Below, in pieces: positions 1 to 8,541 of a DNA stretch of 45,841 nt. Location: positions 1 through 45,841 of IMG/VR virus record IMGVR_UViG_3300047998_000075; one strand, given 5' to 3'. Source of the stretch: a virus. A program made the translations under genes and the position numbers. The notes beneath the pieces were generated by a model, which did no database searches, had not been told where the DNA came from, and saw nothing but the letters and a program-made list of their open reading frames with translations. Position 1 is the first letter of the stretch, and the number at the start of each line of letters is the position of its first letter.

Positions 1-2
1 GT

Positions 3-521
3 GATGATTGGTATGCACATCCTGAAAATAGATTTGATTGGGGTTACGCAGGTCATACATGGGAAGAATTTGATGGAAAAACTTGGTTAACACATCACTA
101 TCCTGATATAAACCCAAAAACCATACGATTTAATATTGGAATGCCAAACCATTGTAGGGTATGGCATCGTGATACATACCACAAAGTAAGGGGACATAGT
201 AGAAACATATCAGTAGCAGACGATTACGAACTGATTGTAAAAACATTTTTAGAAACCCGAATGATTCACTTAAAACGTATGTTGTACGTACAATATAATA
301 ATCATAATTCAACGGTTGATAACAACTCGATAGATATAAATAGACGAGCTCGTTTAATCAGAGATTATTATGACCCATTTATACATAAACGTATAGAAGA
401 GTTGGGTTGTTACGATTGGTCGTGGGATTATGAATTAAATAAATGTTATCAATTAACTAATGAAATGGACCGAACTCGTTTTTACGAGAAAGAGGAAGTT
501 TTAAATTACATTATAAAATAA
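3..521 (+). CDS. Glycosyltransferase family 2, C-terminal part (5' truncated)
   Basis: The frame is open from the window edge to the stop at 519-521, so the start lies upstream; the internal ATG at 141 is unlikely to be the true start because upstream codons continue the same protein (DDWYAHPENRFDWGY, then WEEFDGKTW). About 172 residues are visible. The segment around NISVADDYELIVKTFL followed by YVQYNNHNSTV resembles the end of phage GT2 (GT-A fold) glycosyltransferases, where an [ED]DYEL acidic motif precedes the acceptor-side helix and a YIQY-like strand. The DxD sugar-nucleotide site would be upstream and is not visible. It is followed after one base by a second glycosyltransferase gene, suggesting a shared glycan pathway. 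Family assignment is fairly secure; the sugar and acceptor are unknown. Confidence 0.7.
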   Translation, partial: DDWYAHPENRFDWGYAGHTWEEFDGKTWLTHHYPDINPKTIRFNIGMPNHCRVWHRDTYHKVRGHSRNISVADDYELIVKTFLETRMIHLKRMLYVQYNNHNSTVDNNSIDINRRARLIRDYYDPFIHKRIEELGCYDWSWDYELNKCYQLTNEMDRTRFYEKEEVLNYIIK

Positions 522-522
522 T

Positions 523-2199
523 ATGAAAATACTATTTACAATTGGATATCAAAAAGATTTAATTAATAAACAATATTGGTTAGATAATGGAATAGGTGGT
601 TCTGAATATGCTGTAATAAAATTATCAGAACAATTTGCTAAAAATGGTCATTCCGTAGTTGTATCAGGAATGGTAGAGACCTCAACATCGGATGGTGTTT
701 TCTATTGTAACTATAATGACTTATACCCATCTCAACACTTTGATATAGTAATAGCTACAAATTACATTCACTATCTTAGATTATTAGATGACCTAAATAT
801 AACATTTAATAAGTCCTACTTTTGGTTACATAATTTTGATTTTTATCCATACTACAAGGGAGATTCATTACCAAACAATGGTATGGATTACTTAAAGGAT
901 AACCGAATTACTAAATTTATAGCCGTATCCGATTATCAAAAGGGTAAATTAGAAAAGTTATGGCCTGATATGAATGGTAGAATTGAAGTGTTATCTAATG
1001 CAATAGACCCATCCGATTGGGAAGGTATTGATATTCCCAAATATAAAAATAAATTCATATATACATCTGCAGCAGACCGCGGTCTTGAAAATTTACTAAA
1101 GTTATGGCCAACAATTTTAAAAGAAATTCCTGATGCAAGTTTGTGGGTAGCTACACCACCATATGCACTTGAGTGGTATCAAAAATATATAGTAGAATAT
1201 GATAGTATCCATTTTATAGGTAATTTACCCCCAAATGAATTGTATACACAAATAAAATCATCTGAGTATTGGATTTACCCATCTCAATATGATGAAACTT
1301 ACTGTATCACAGCATTAGAGATGATGATGGGTAAGGTTAAGATTATATCTACCGACACCGGAAACTTAGTAAATCTTTTGATGGGTAAGGCTGGTTTGAT
1401 TTCTACTCCAAGTGATGTTAATATGTTACAAGATGATATTTTTAATAAATTCTTAGAAATATATAACGACAAATCATTAGCTAACGCAAATCTTGAGACT
1501 GCATACAATTTCGCACGAAACGAAAATTGGGATAATCGATTTAATCAATGGATTGACCTAATACAAGATACTAATAGATTACATCCTGAATTATACTCAT
1601 ACCACGATGATAAAGTTGAATGGGTAAATAGATTTATTACATATTCCGCAAGGACTAAAGAATGGGATTTGATAGTTGACGAACCATTTATAAATACATT
1701 CTCATTTCCGTTATTTACTGATGAGTTTTGTAGAATGATTAGAGAAGAAGCTGAACATTCCAATGCGTGGACTGTAAATAGACACGAGAATTACCCAACG
1801 ACTGATATGGTACTACAAACCATTGGAATGCATGATATTTATATGGAAGTTCTCAAAGAATTTGTAATGCCATTATCAATTCATATGTGGTCTTTAGAAG
1901 GAAAGGGTTGGGATTCGTTATCATCGGAAAACTTTTTAGCTAGATACACACCTAACACTCAGGGACATTTGTCAATACACCATGATATGTCAGATATTAC
2001 TTGTTTAGTACAATTATCAGACTTAAATGAATATGAAGGTGGTGGTACTTGGTTTAGAAGGCAAAAGAAATTAGTAAAAAACGATATAGGTTACGTTACA
2101 CTACATCCTGGAAACATAACTCATAAACATGGAGCACGGTCAGTTACATCTGGTAAACGATATATTATAGTTTCTTTTATGAGTAATACGGAAAGATAA
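523..2199 (+). CDS. Fusion: GT-B glycosyltransferase + 2OG-Fe(II) hydroxylase (PLOD-like)
   Basis: Residues 1 to about 340 read as a GT-B fold glycosyltransferase of the GT4 type: N-terminal MKILFTIGYQ, the GIGGSEYAV loop near residues 24-32, FIAVSDYQKGKL, and the C-terminal donor site YPSQYDETYCITALEMM. Residues about 380-558 read as a 2-oxoglutarate/Fe(II) dioxygenase with H486-x-D488 (in SIHHDMSD), distal H536 (in THKHGARS) and the 2OG-binding R546 exactly ten residues later. That His/Arg spacing and the HPGxxTHxH block match the lysyl hydroxylase (PLOD) type. Animal LH3 and a mimivirus enzyme also pair a hydroxylase with a glycosyltransferase, though with a different GT fold. Likely role (inference): hydroxylate a residue on a virion or host protein and glycosylate it. 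No collagen-like repeats occur in this window. Confidence 0.8.
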   Translation: MKILFTIGYQKDLINKQYWLDNGIGGSEYAVIKLSEQFAKNGHSVVVSGMVETSTSDGVFYCNYNDLYPSQHFDIVIATNYIHYLRLLDDLNITFNKSYFWLHNFDFYPYYKGDSLPNNGMDYLKDNRITKFIAVSDYQKGKLEKLWPDMNGRIEVLSNAIDPSDWEGIDIPKYKNKFIYTSAADRGLENLLKLWPTILKEIPDASLWVATPPYALEWYQKYIVEYDSIHFIGNLPPNELYTQIKSSEYWIYPSQYDETYCITALEMMMGKVKIISTDTGNLVNLLMGKAGLISTPSDVNMLQDDIFNKFLEIYNDKSLANANLETAYNFARNENWDNRFNQWIDLIQDTNRLHPELYSYHDDKVEWVNRFITYSARTKEWDLIVDEPFINTFSFPLFTDEFCRMIREEAEHSNAWTVNRHENYPTTDMVLQTIGMHDIYMEVLKEFVMPLSIHMWSLEGKGWDSLSSENFLARYTPNTQGHLSIHHDMSDITCLVQLSDLNEYEGGGTWFRRQKKLVKNDIGYVTLHPGNITHKHGARSVTSGKRYIIVSFMSNTER

Positions 2200-2208
2200 C
2201 CTACATAC

Positions 2209-2218
2209 TATTTATATA
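2209..2218 (+). promoter_or_regulatory. Late-promoter-like box TATTTATATA before gp13
   Basis: TATTTATATA ends 27 bases before the ATG at 2246 and is followed by a strong Shine-Dalgarno (TTTTAGGAG). Near-identical boxes precede other structural genes (4791, 5132, 7525, 8111, 8501, 9639). The T4 late consensus TATAAATA is the reverse complement of the core, so polarity is uncertain; a phage-specific late sigma box is the inference. Confidence 0.5.
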
Positions 2219-2245
2219 GGACTAATAGTATTTTAGGAGTAATAA

Positions 2246-3409
2246 ATGTCAGTAACAATTCCAATTTGGCCAGGTTCTGGTTCTTTCGCAAGTGGGTCAT
2301 CAACACCCTTCGGATTCTTTGATTCAGACTTACAGTTTCAATCAGACGCTCCGAAAGTGGCTGAGTGGTGTGCTAAGAGATTAGGGTATCCAATCATTGA
2401 TATTGAATTACAAGATATCAACTTCTTTGCTTGTTTAGAAGAATCAGTAAACGAATACTCATCTCAAGTAAACCAATATAGAGCAAAAGAGAATATGTTA
2501 TCTCTTCAAGGTTCATCATTGGATTTGGATTTGTCAGATACCAATATGAATGCTAATATGCAGAACTTAGTAAATATTGCTAAGGACTATGGTACTGAAG
2601 CACTTAGTGGTGGTAAAGTTACAGTTTATACTGGTTCATTCGAAATGGTAGGTGGGCAACAAATTTATGATTTGGGTGATGATAACGTAATCACATTAGA
2701 AAGTGGTTCAACATTAAATGGTATCACATTAAGAAGAGTATACCACACACAACCACCAGCAATTATTAGATACTTTGACCCATTCGTAGGTACTGGTATG
2801 GGTTCTCAACAAATGATGGAAACCTTTGGTTGGGGTAACTACTCACCAGGTGTTTCATTTATGATGCAACCAATGTTCGATGACCTTCTAAGATTACAAG
2901 CTATTGAATTTAATGATAAGATTCGTAAATCGGCATATGGATTCCACGTCGATGGTCAGCGAATTAGATTATACCCAATTCCAAGCGGTGGTGATAGTGG
3001 GGCTAAGGTATACTTTGATTATACATTAGATTCAGAAGTAAATTCACCAATAGCAAACTCAAATGTAGTTAGTGACTTATCAAACGCTCCGTTTGGCAGA
3101 TTGACATATAATAATATTAACTCAGCTGGAAAACAATGGATTGCTCGATACGCACTCGCATTAGCTAAAGAGATGTTAGGTGCTGTTCGTTCTAAGTTTT
3201 CTGCAATTCCAATTCCTGGTGCTGACGTAACACTTGATGGGTCAGACCTTCGTAACGAAGCATCTGCTGAGAAAGAAACACTAATGACTCAATTGACTGA
3301 AATGTTAGAATCAACATCTCGTAGAGCATTGATGGAAGCAAGAAAAGAAGAATCGGAGTATTTAGAAGAAACTCTAAATAGAGTTCCACGACCAATTTTC
3401 ATAGGATAA
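2246..3409 (+). CDS. 13: Neck protein, T4 gp13-like
   Basis: Neck/head-completion protein expected in the collar that closes the filled head and joins the tail. Two blocks support this: an N-terminal segment near residues 34-55 (EWCAKRLGYPIIDIEL, then an acidic helix ending EYSSQVNQYR), and a C-terminal block near 297-325 (WIARYALALAKEMLG, then IPIPGADVTLDGSDL), which resembles the WxKKYAxALxK and LPGGVTLNG segments I know from gp13 of marine T4-like phages. At 387 residues it is longer than T4 gp13 (about 309). The ATG has a Shine-Dalgarno (TTTTAGGAG) 7-8 bases upstream. It begins the neck-to-tail series gp13-gp14-gp15-gp18-gp19, the same order as in T4. Confidence 0.75.
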   Translation: MSVTIPIWPGSGSFASGSSTPFGFFDSDLQFQSDAPKVAEWCAKRLGYPIIDIELQDINFFACLEESVNEYSSQVNQYRAKENMLSLQGSSLDLDLSDTNMNANMQNLVNIAKDYGTEALSGGKVTVYTGSFEMVGGQQIYDLGDDNVITLESGSTLNGITLRRVYHTQPPAIIRYFDPFVGTGMGSQQMMETFGWGNYSPGVSFMMQPMFDDLLRLQAIEFNDKIRKSAYGFHVDGQRIRLYPIPSGGDSGAKVYFDYTLDSEVNSPIANSNVVSDLSNAPFGRLTYNNINSAGKQWIARYALALAKEMLGAVRSKFSAIPIPGADVTLDGSDLRNEASAEKETLMTQLTEMLESTSRRALMEARKEESEYLEETLNRVPRPIFIG

Positions 3410-3413
3410 TTAG

Positions 3414-3941
3414 ATGGCACTATTCGGCGGACAAAGAGATATGTCGTTGTTCAATAAACTGAACAAAGAGCTTATCAATGACATTATAGATACTGAAATT
3501 TACTACTTTCAATTAGCATTGACTGAAACTAAGTCAAATCTATATGGTGAAGGTAAAGATAAAGTATTTAATCAGCCAATTAAGATACCATGTCTAATCG
3601 AGAGGGGTCAGTCTACTCAGATATCTGATGATTTTGGACAATCATACTCACGTGAAGTTCAATTTAGATTTTTACGTGATACATTAGTAGAAAAGAATCT
3701 TGTACCAGAAGTTGGTGATGTTATACAGTGGAATGGTGAGTATCATTTGATAGATGCTCAATACTCATACCAATATGTAGCAGGTAAGAATCCTGATACT
3801 TGGGATGGTGGTGATTCACAAGGTCTTAATGTATCTATTATATGTGATGCACACGTTACTCGTCAAACATCTATCAAATTGGTAGATACTTATAAGGGTA
3901 ACTCACGACAAAATGATAACGAAGTACCATTAGGATTGTAA
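3414..3941 (+). CDS. 14: Neck protein, T4 gp14-like
   Basis: Probable second neck protein, starting four bases after gp13 stops and ending one base before the next start. The 175-residue protein has the pattern of gp14-type proteins: an N-terminal helix with NKELINDIIDTEIYYFQL, then YGEGKDKVFN, a strand-rich middle with RGQSTQISDDFGQS, and EVGDVIQWNGEYHLIDAQY near residues 99-118, the 'PExGDxIxxxxxxxxI' piece seen in this family. The later KNPDTWDGGDSQG and NVSIICDAH segments also fit. T4 gp14 is larger (about 256). The call rests on these motifs plus position between gp13 and gp15; a generic head-tail connector is the alternative. Confidence 0.6.
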   Translation: MALFGGQRDMSLFNKLNKELINDIIDTEIYYFQLALTETKSNLYGEGKDKVFNQPIKIPCLIERGQSTQISDDFGQSYSREVQFRFLRDTLVEKNLVPEVGDVIQWNGEYHLIDAQYSYQYVAGKNPDTWDGGDSQGLNVSIICDAHVTRQTSIKLVDTYKGNSRQNDNEVPLGL

Positions 3942-3942
3942 G

Positions 3943-4782
3943 ATGGCTCAAAAGTATAGAAACGAAGACAAATCTAAACCAACCCTTACTCAGACTCAAT
4001 CTTCCACGCGTGAAGATGTAAAACTGAATAAGGCAAAGCAACTTCGTAGAGACCAAGATAACGTAAAGAACGTTTCAGTTGGGATTTACGATGTAGATTC
4101 TGCATTTAAAAACTTTTTAGAGGTTGATATAAATCCAACCATAGAAGATGATGGTAGATTTTACCCAGTACCAGTATTATATGCATCTCCTGAAAAATGG
4201 GCAAGTGCTCAACGTGATGGGTTTATGAAAGATGATAATGGGATGTTATTAACACCTGTAATCTCTTTCAAAAGAAACAACTTATCTATAAACACGGATT
4301 TGGCTAAACTAAAGGTTGCTCAAAACGAAGATACTCATCAAATGTTTGAAAGAACCTATACAAAGGTAAATAGATACGACCAATTCTCAGTTTTAACTGG
4401 ACAATCTCCGAAAAAAGAATATATGTCAGTTGAAAGACCTGATTATGTAAATTTAGAGTATGAAGTAGTTGTATGGTGTGATTATATGGAGCAAGTCAAC
4501 AAGATTGTTGAACAAATCATATTATTCCAAGGACGTTCCTTTGGTGATAGATATAAATTTCAAATAAAAGGGGATTCATATTCATTTGAAACAGTATCGG
4601 ATATGGGACAAGATAGAATTACAAGAGCAAATATTAATTTGACAACAAAAGCATATATTGTTCCGGAATATGCTGGATTATCTAACAATACCAAGAGAAG
4701 AATCTCAGTTGGTAGGGTGTCTTGGGGTGAAAGTCCAAAATTAGGTGGAAATGATAACTCACCAATCATAGGTAATGAATAA
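3943..4782 (+). CDS. 15: Tail sheath stabiliser / completion protein, T4 gp15-like
   Basis: Likely the protein that caps the tail at the head-proximal end and joins it to the neck. It has 279 residues against about 272 for T4 gp15. The first 45 residues are charged and probably disordered. The core contains YPVPVLYASPEKWASAQRDG (residues about 72-91) and the LTPVISFKRNNLSIN strand, followed by EYEVVVWCDYMEQVNKIVEQI and FQGRSFGD. This pattern (xPVxYASPExW, then a paired strand with a W-x-[DE]-Y helix) is characteristic of gp15 proteins of marine T4-like phages. It lies between gp14 and the sheath gene. The tail terminator gp3 has a related fold and is the main alternative. Confidence 0.65.
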   Translation: MAQKYRNEDKSKPTLTQTQSSTREDVKLNKAKQLRRDQDNVKNVSVGIYDVDSAFKNFLEVDINPTIEDDGRFYPVPVLYASPEKWASAQRDGFMKDDNGMLLTPVISFKRNNLSINTDLAKLKVAQNEDTHQMFERTYTKVNRYDQFSVLTGQSPKKEYMSVERPDYVNLEYEVVVWCDYMEQVNKIVEQIILFQGRSFGDRYKFQIKGDSYSFETVSDMGQDRITRANINLTTKAYIVPEYAGLSNNTKRRISVGRVSWGESPKLGGNDNSPIIGNE

Positions 4783-4790
4783 TTTTCACA

Positions 4791-4800
4791 TATTTATATA
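4791..4800 (+). promoter_or_regulatory. Late-promoter-like box TATTTATATA
   Basis: A perfect copy of the box seen at 2209, ending 24 bases before the ATG at 4825. There is no obvious Shine-Dalgarno between the two. Confidence 0.45.
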
Positions 4801-4824
4801 ATACAATATTAAACACAAACAGTT

Positions 4825-5106
4825 ATGGAAGAAAAGACAATAATCCAATTTACACAAGAAGAAGTAAATAAGATTCAAGAGTTTCAACAACGAGTATTGA
4901 CTACCAATACACGAATTGGTGAAATCGAACTACTAATTCATGGGTTAGAGCAAGACTTTCAGTCACTAAAAACTGAAAAGCAAACTTTAATCAATGATTA
5001 CTCTACTCTAAGACAGGAAGAATCTGAGTTGAGTAGTGAATTAAAAGATAAATATGGTGAGGGAACTTACGATATATCAACAAATCAGTTCACACCTACA
5101 AAATAA
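4825..5106 (+). CDS. Small coiled-coil protein, function unknown
   Basis: A 93-residue protein that is almost entirely predicted helix with heptad-like spacing (IQEFQQRVLTTNTRIGEIEL, LIHGLEQDFQSLKTEKQTLI), so a coiled coil over residues about 10-72. It ends in LKDKYGEGTYDISTNQFTPT; the KYGxGxxDxxxxxFxP tail recurs in small proteins of marine T4-like phages, but I know no function for it. It sits between gp15 and the sheath with its own late-type box, so it is probably expressed late and could be a tail assembly factor or minor virion component. The poor Shine-Dalgarno context suggests lower expression than the neighbouring sheath gene. Confidence 0.7.
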   Translation: MEEKTIIQFTQEEVNKIQEFQQRVLTTNTRIGEIELLIHGLEQDFQSLKTEKQTLINDYSTLRQEESELSSELKDKYGEGTYDISTNQFTPTK

Positions 5107-5131
5107 GTAGTCGTTTCCCCATTTTTTAGTG

Positions 5132-5141
5132 TATTTATAAT
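5132..5141 (+). promoter_or_regulatory. Late-promoter-like box TATTTATAAT before sheath gene
   Basis: TATTTATAAT ends 35 bases upstream of the sheath ATG. It is followed by a Shine-Dalgarno (TTTTAGGAG) at about 5161-5169, consistent with strong late expression of an abundant virion protein. Confidence 0.45.
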
Positions 5142-5176
5142 AAGGAAAACCGAAATTTATATTTTAGGAGAAAAAA

Positions 5177-7510
5177 ATGGCTGAAAGAATTGTAAGTCCT
5201 GGCGTTTTTACAAGAGAGAAAGACCTCTCATTCTTACCACAAGGAATTGGTGAGATAGGTGCTGCGCTCATCGGACAATCTGTTAAGGGACCTGCGTTCG
5301 TTCCAACGAAAGTAGAATCGTTTCAAGAATTCCAACAAAAGTTTGGTGGTCTTACCGAAGATTCATATCTTCCGTATACCGCTCAATCTTATTTAGAAGA
5401 AGCAGGTACTGCTACTATCGTAAGAGTATTAGGACAAAGTGGATATACTGCTAAACCATTAGCATTGGTAGTATCATCATCAGCAGGTGAGTTTGTAGGT
5501 GCGTTATTACACCCAACTACTACTTCAAATGGTGGTGACTTTGATGACTCGTCAGTAGACGCAGTTGCAAGTGCATCTTCTTTCGTTTTAACACTAACTG
5601 GTAGTGATGTAGCAGAAGCTAATTTATCAGCATCACTTGACCCATCAGACGCTAACTATATTACTAAGATATATGGGTACGCTCCTAAGTCTTCTAAAGA
5701 TGCTTACACTCAGTTAAACTTTGGTACATTCCAATCACAATCATTTGCTACTGGTGAAGATGTAAAGGTTTCCGTTAAGCAAGTTGATGTAGATTACACT
5801 AAAGCATATCAAGAAGCTGCAACTCCTTGGATTAAATCACAAAAAGTTGGTGGTGAAGCTACTGACTTGATTAAATTCCATACATTATCTCATGGTAACT
5901 CAACTAACTACGAATTTAAAGTAGGTATTTCCAACATCAAACCAGCATCAGAAGTGCCGGGTTCTGAATATGGTACATTTAGTGTTGTAGTACGTAGAGT
6001 TGATACTGGTAAGATTCCTAATTCAATCTTTGGTCAGGGTGTACAAGATAGTGATACAAGACCAAACATCGTAGAAGAGTTCCAAGGTCTAAACCTTGAC
6101 CCTAACTCACCAAACTACATTAAGAGAGTAATTGGTGACAAATACATTACTGTTGATGCAAATGGTAAGTTAACTTCAAATGGTGATTACCCTAACGCAT
6201 CTGCTCATATTAGAGTATCGGTTACCGATGATGTAGAAGCTGGTTCAATTGATTCAACACTTGTACCATTCGGATTTGGTAAAGTAACGTCACCATTACA
6301 TTCGACTTACAACCTACCATCACCAACGTACAATGTATCACAATCGATTTCAAGTGAATATAACAAAAGAGTATTCTTAGGTTACTCATTCGATTTCGTA
6401 ACAAGTGATAACTTGAACTTCCTACAACCACTTCCAGACGCAAATACTGAAAAAGTGGGTTCTGACTTTGATTTGGCTACTTGTGAATCAAATGGTTCAA
6501 CAATCACATTAGATTCTGATATTGATGCTAAGAAATTCTTAGTTCCATTCCAAGGTGGTTTTGATGGATACGAACCAAATAGAGTAGTAAACAATGGTTC
6601 TGCTATTGTTGCTGGAAACTCACAAGGATTTGACTTATCATCAGCTACCGCTGCAGGTACTGTTGCATATAGAAAAGCTATCAACGCAATCTCTAACCCA
6701 GATGAGTTTGATATCAACATGATTGCTCTACCAGGTGTTATCAATAGACTACACTCTTCAGTAAGTACATTCGCTAAAGATATGTGTGAAGATAGACTTG
6801 ATTGTTTCTATGTGATGGATGCTGGTGGTTACAATGACTCAATTACAACTGTAAACAACTCATTGACTTCATTCGACTCAAACTATGTTGCTACTTATCA
6901 CCCATGGGTTAAAATCCTTGATACTGATAAGAACAAGCCAGTCTGGGTTCCGCCAAGTGTTGTTCTACCAGGCGTTATCGCATTCAATGACTCGGTTGCT
7001 GCTGAATGGTACGCTCCCGCAGGTTTGAATCGTGGTGGTCTTCCAAATGTAATCGAAGTTAAGACACGTCTTACTCACGATGAGAGAGATACACTATACA
7101 CTGCCCGTGTTAACCCAATCGCTACGTTCCCTGGACAAGGTGCTACGGTATTCGGTCAGAAAACACTACAAGCTAAACCATCGGCATTAGATAGAATCAA
7201 TGTAAGAAGATTGTTAATCGCGGTTAAGAAATACATCGCATCTTCAACAAGATACTTGGTATTTGAAAACAACACCGCTGCAACAAGAAATAGATTCTTG
7301 TCAATCGTCAACCCTTACTTGGAATCAATCCAACAAAGAAATGGTTTGTACGCATTTAAAGTGGTGATGGATGATACCAACAACACACCAGATGTGATTG
7401 ATAGAAACATTATGGTAGGGGAAATTTTCTTACAACCAGCTAAGACTGCTGAATTCATCGTACTTGATTTCAACATTCTTCCAACTGGCGCTGCTTTCCC
7501 TGAAGCATAA
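5177..7510 (+). CDS. 18: Tail sheath protein, T4 gp18-like
   Basis: Contractile tail sheath subunit, which polymerises around the tube and shortens to drive it through the host envelope. The N terminus is diagnostic: SPGVFTREKDLSF, then GAALIGQSVKGPAF and the FxxFxxKFGG segment near residues 48-58 leading to YTAQSYLEEAG. The C-terminal part carries LNRGGLPNV and conserved tube-contacting segments including RRLLIAVKKYIASSTRYLVFE and GLYAFKVVMDDTNNTP. At 777 residues it is larger than T4 gp18 (659); the extra length lies in the variable middle, probably surface-exposed domains. Codon use is richer in C-ending codons than in nearby unknown genes, as expected for a highly expressed protein. Confidence 0.95.
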   Translation: MAERIVSPGVFTREKDLSFLPQGIGEIGAALIGQSVKGPAFVPTKVESFQEFQQKFGGLTEDSYLPYTAQSYLEEAGTATIVRVLGQSGYTAKPLALVVSSSAGEFVGALLHPTTTSNGGDFDDSSVDAVASASSFVLTLTGSDVAEANLSASLDPSDANYITKIYGYAPKSSKDAYTQLNFGTFQSQSFATGEDVKVSVKQVDVDYTKAYQEAATPWIKSQKVGGEATDLIKFHTLSHGNSTNYEFKVGISNIKPASEVPGSEYGTFSVVVRRVDTGKIPNSIFGQGVQDSDTRPNIVEEFQGLNLDPNSPNYIKRVIGDKYITVDANGKLTSNGDYPNASAHIRVSVTDDVEAGSIDSTLVPFGFGKVTSPLHSTYNLPSPTYNVSQSISSEYNKRVFLGYSFDFVTSDNLNFLQPLPDANTEKVGSDFDLATCESNGSTITLDSDIDAKKFLVPFQGGFDGYEPNRVVNNGSAIVAGNSQGFDLSSATAAGTVAYRKAINAISNPDEFDINMIALPGVINRLHSSVSTFAKDMCEDRLDCFYVMDAGGYNDSITTVNNSLTSFDSNYVATYHPWVKILDTDKNKPVWVPPSVVLPGVIAFNDSVAAEWYAPAGLNRGGLPNVIEVKTRLTHDERDTLYTARVNPIATFPGQGATVFGQKTLQAKPSALDRINVRRLLIAVKKYIASSTRYLVFENNTAATRNRFLSIVNPYLESIQQRNGLYAFKVVMDDTNNTPDVIDRNIMVGEIFLQPAKTAEFIVLDFNILPTGAAFPEA

Positions 7511-7524
7511 TTTGAAAATTAGAC

Positions 7525-7533
7525 TATTTATTA
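7525..7533 (+). promoter_or_regulatory. Late-promoter-like box TATTTATTA before tube gene
   Basis: TATTTATTA ends 22 bases before the tube ATG at 7556 and is followed by a Shine-Dalgarno (ATAGGAG). It lets the tube gene be transcribed separately from the sheath gene. Confidence 0.4.
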
Positions 7534-7555
7534 GAAAGACAATAGGAGATTATAA

Positions 7556-8044
7556 ATGGCACAGCTATTAGACCCAAATGAAATTATGTTCACCAACTTC
7601 GAACCGAAGATGTCAAATCGGTTCATTATGTATATTGAAGGAATTCCTGCATACTTGGTGAAAACTGCTGCAAGACCTGAGATTAATAATGGTAAAGTGA
7701 CTATTGACCATATCAACACTCGTAGATACGTTAAAGGTAGAAGTGAGTGGCAAGACTTGGCAATTACATTATACGACCCAGTAGTTCCATCTGCTGCACA
7801 AGCTACTATGGAGTGGGTAAGACTACACCACGAATCAGTAACTGGTCGTGATGGTTATTCAGACTTCTACAAAAAAGACATCACATTCAATAGTTTGGGT
7901 CCTGTTGGTGATAAGGTAGAAGAGTGGACACTAAAAGGTGCATTTATTCAATCTGCTAACTTCTCAGACATGGATTATTCTGGTGAAGACCTTGCAACTG
8001 TTGAAATGACATTGACATATGATTACGCTATATTACAATACTAA
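7556..8044 (+). CDS. 19: Tail tube protein, T4 gp19-like
   Basis: Major subunit of the inner tail tube. The length (162 residues; T4 gp19 is 163) and layout match: NRFIMYIEGIPAYLVKTAARP near residues 22-42, the GKVTIDHINTRRYVKGRSEW loop, LAITLYDPVVPSAAQATMEWVR, and the C-terminal ATVEMTLTYDYA strand, all typical of the tube fold shared with Hcp proteins. It follows the sheath gene directly, as in T4, with a Shine-Dalgarno before the ATG and a strong terminator 27 bases after the stop. This is one of the most secure calls in the window. Confidence 0.95.
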   Translation: MAQLLDPNEIMFTNFEPKMSNRFIMYIEGIPAYLVKTAARPEINNGKVTIDHINTRRYVKGRSEWQDLAITLYDPVVPSAAQATMEWVRLHHESVTGRDGYSDFYKKDITFNSLGPVGDKVEEWTLKGAFIQSANFSDMDYSGEDLATVEMTLTYDYAILQY

Positions 8045-8070
8045 ATACAGATTGTAAATTACAAACTAAG

Positions 8071-8097
8071 AACCCTATCAGAAATGGTGGGGTTTTT
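8071..8097 (+). terminator. Rho-independent terminator after tail tube gene
   Basis: AACCCTATCA (8071-8080), a GAAA tetraloop, and TGGTGGGGTT (8085-8094) form a 10-bp stem with two G-U pairs, followed directly by a T run. It lies 27 bases after the gp19 stop. Confidence 0.85.
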
Positions 8098-8110
8098 CTT
8101 TTAAGTTCAA

Positions 8111-8120
8111 TACTTATTAA
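8111..8120 (+). promoter_or_regulatory. Late-promoter-like box TACTTATTAA
   Basis: A variant of the late box, located just after a terminator and 42 bases before the ATG of the next small gene, so it is the likely start of a new transcript. Confidence 0.4.
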
Positions 8121-8161
8121 CGTATACAAAACTATGGTTAACCAAATAAAGGAGTTTAAAA

Positions 8162-8425
8162 ATGGCATATAATTTAGTAAGACGCAAAGAAGACAACGTA
8201 GTAGAGTGGTTTGGCCACAACTACACATGGGTAGACAAAGATAATGGTGACGATGCTGCAACGCACTTTACTATTTCAGAAGAAGTACCCGCAATGGGAT
8301 TACCTACTAATGGGTTTGACTACATCGGAAGAGATAAAATCACATTGGACGATGCTAATGTTCCTGATGATAAAGAACCAGGTGCAGTACTTAACGGAAC
8401 TGATGGTAATTATACTTGGGCATAG
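8162..8425 (+). CDS. Small acidic protein of the late region, function unknown
   Basis: An 87-residue acidic protein starting MAYNLVRRKEDNVVEWFG with a C-terminal DGNYTWA. I do not recognise a family. It is rich in aromatic and acidic residues, has no signal peptide or membrane segment, and resembles a small beta-rich domain; YTWVDKDNGDD and NGTDGNYTW near the two ends look like related turns. The ATG is preceded by AAAGGAG. It is bracketed by two strong terminators and has its own late-type box, so it forms a single-gene transcription unit within the tail cluster. That arrangement suggests separately controlled, possibly high expression, as for a decoration or minor capsid protein; this is inference. 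Confidence 0.75.
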   Translation: MAYNLVRRKEDNVVEWFGHNYTWVDKDNGDDAATHFTISEEVPAMGLPTNGFDYIGRDKITLDDANVPDDKEPGAVLNGTDGNYTWA

Positions 8426-8450
8426 GTAAGTATAACTTATAAAATTTACA

Positions 8451-8477
8451 AAACCCTCACCAATGGTGGGGGTTTTT
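8451..8477 (+). terminator. Rho-independent terminator after the small late gene
   Basis: AAACCCTCACC (8451-8461), loop AAT, and GGTGGGGGTTT (8465-8475) form an 11-bp stem with one T-G pair, running into TTTTT. It begins 26 bases after the stop of the 87-residue gene. Confidence 0.85.
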
Positions 8478-8500
8478 GTATTATAAATGGCTGACTTACA

Positions 8501-8510
8501 TACTTATATA
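8501..8510 (+). promoter_or_regulatory. Late-promoter-like box TACTTATATA
   Basis: TACTTATATA lies between the terminator at 8451-8477 and the ATG at 8542 (31 bases between). It probably restarts transcription for the baseplate genes. Confidence 0.4.
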
Positions 8511-8541
8511 AGGTTAACCAATAGAATAGCAAGGAAAAGTT

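Noticed and set aside
8244-8429. Second 61-residue frame overlapping the small late gene
   Set aside because: It has no Shine-Dalgarno, and the overlapping 87-residue frame has an AAAGGAG site and a sensible start.
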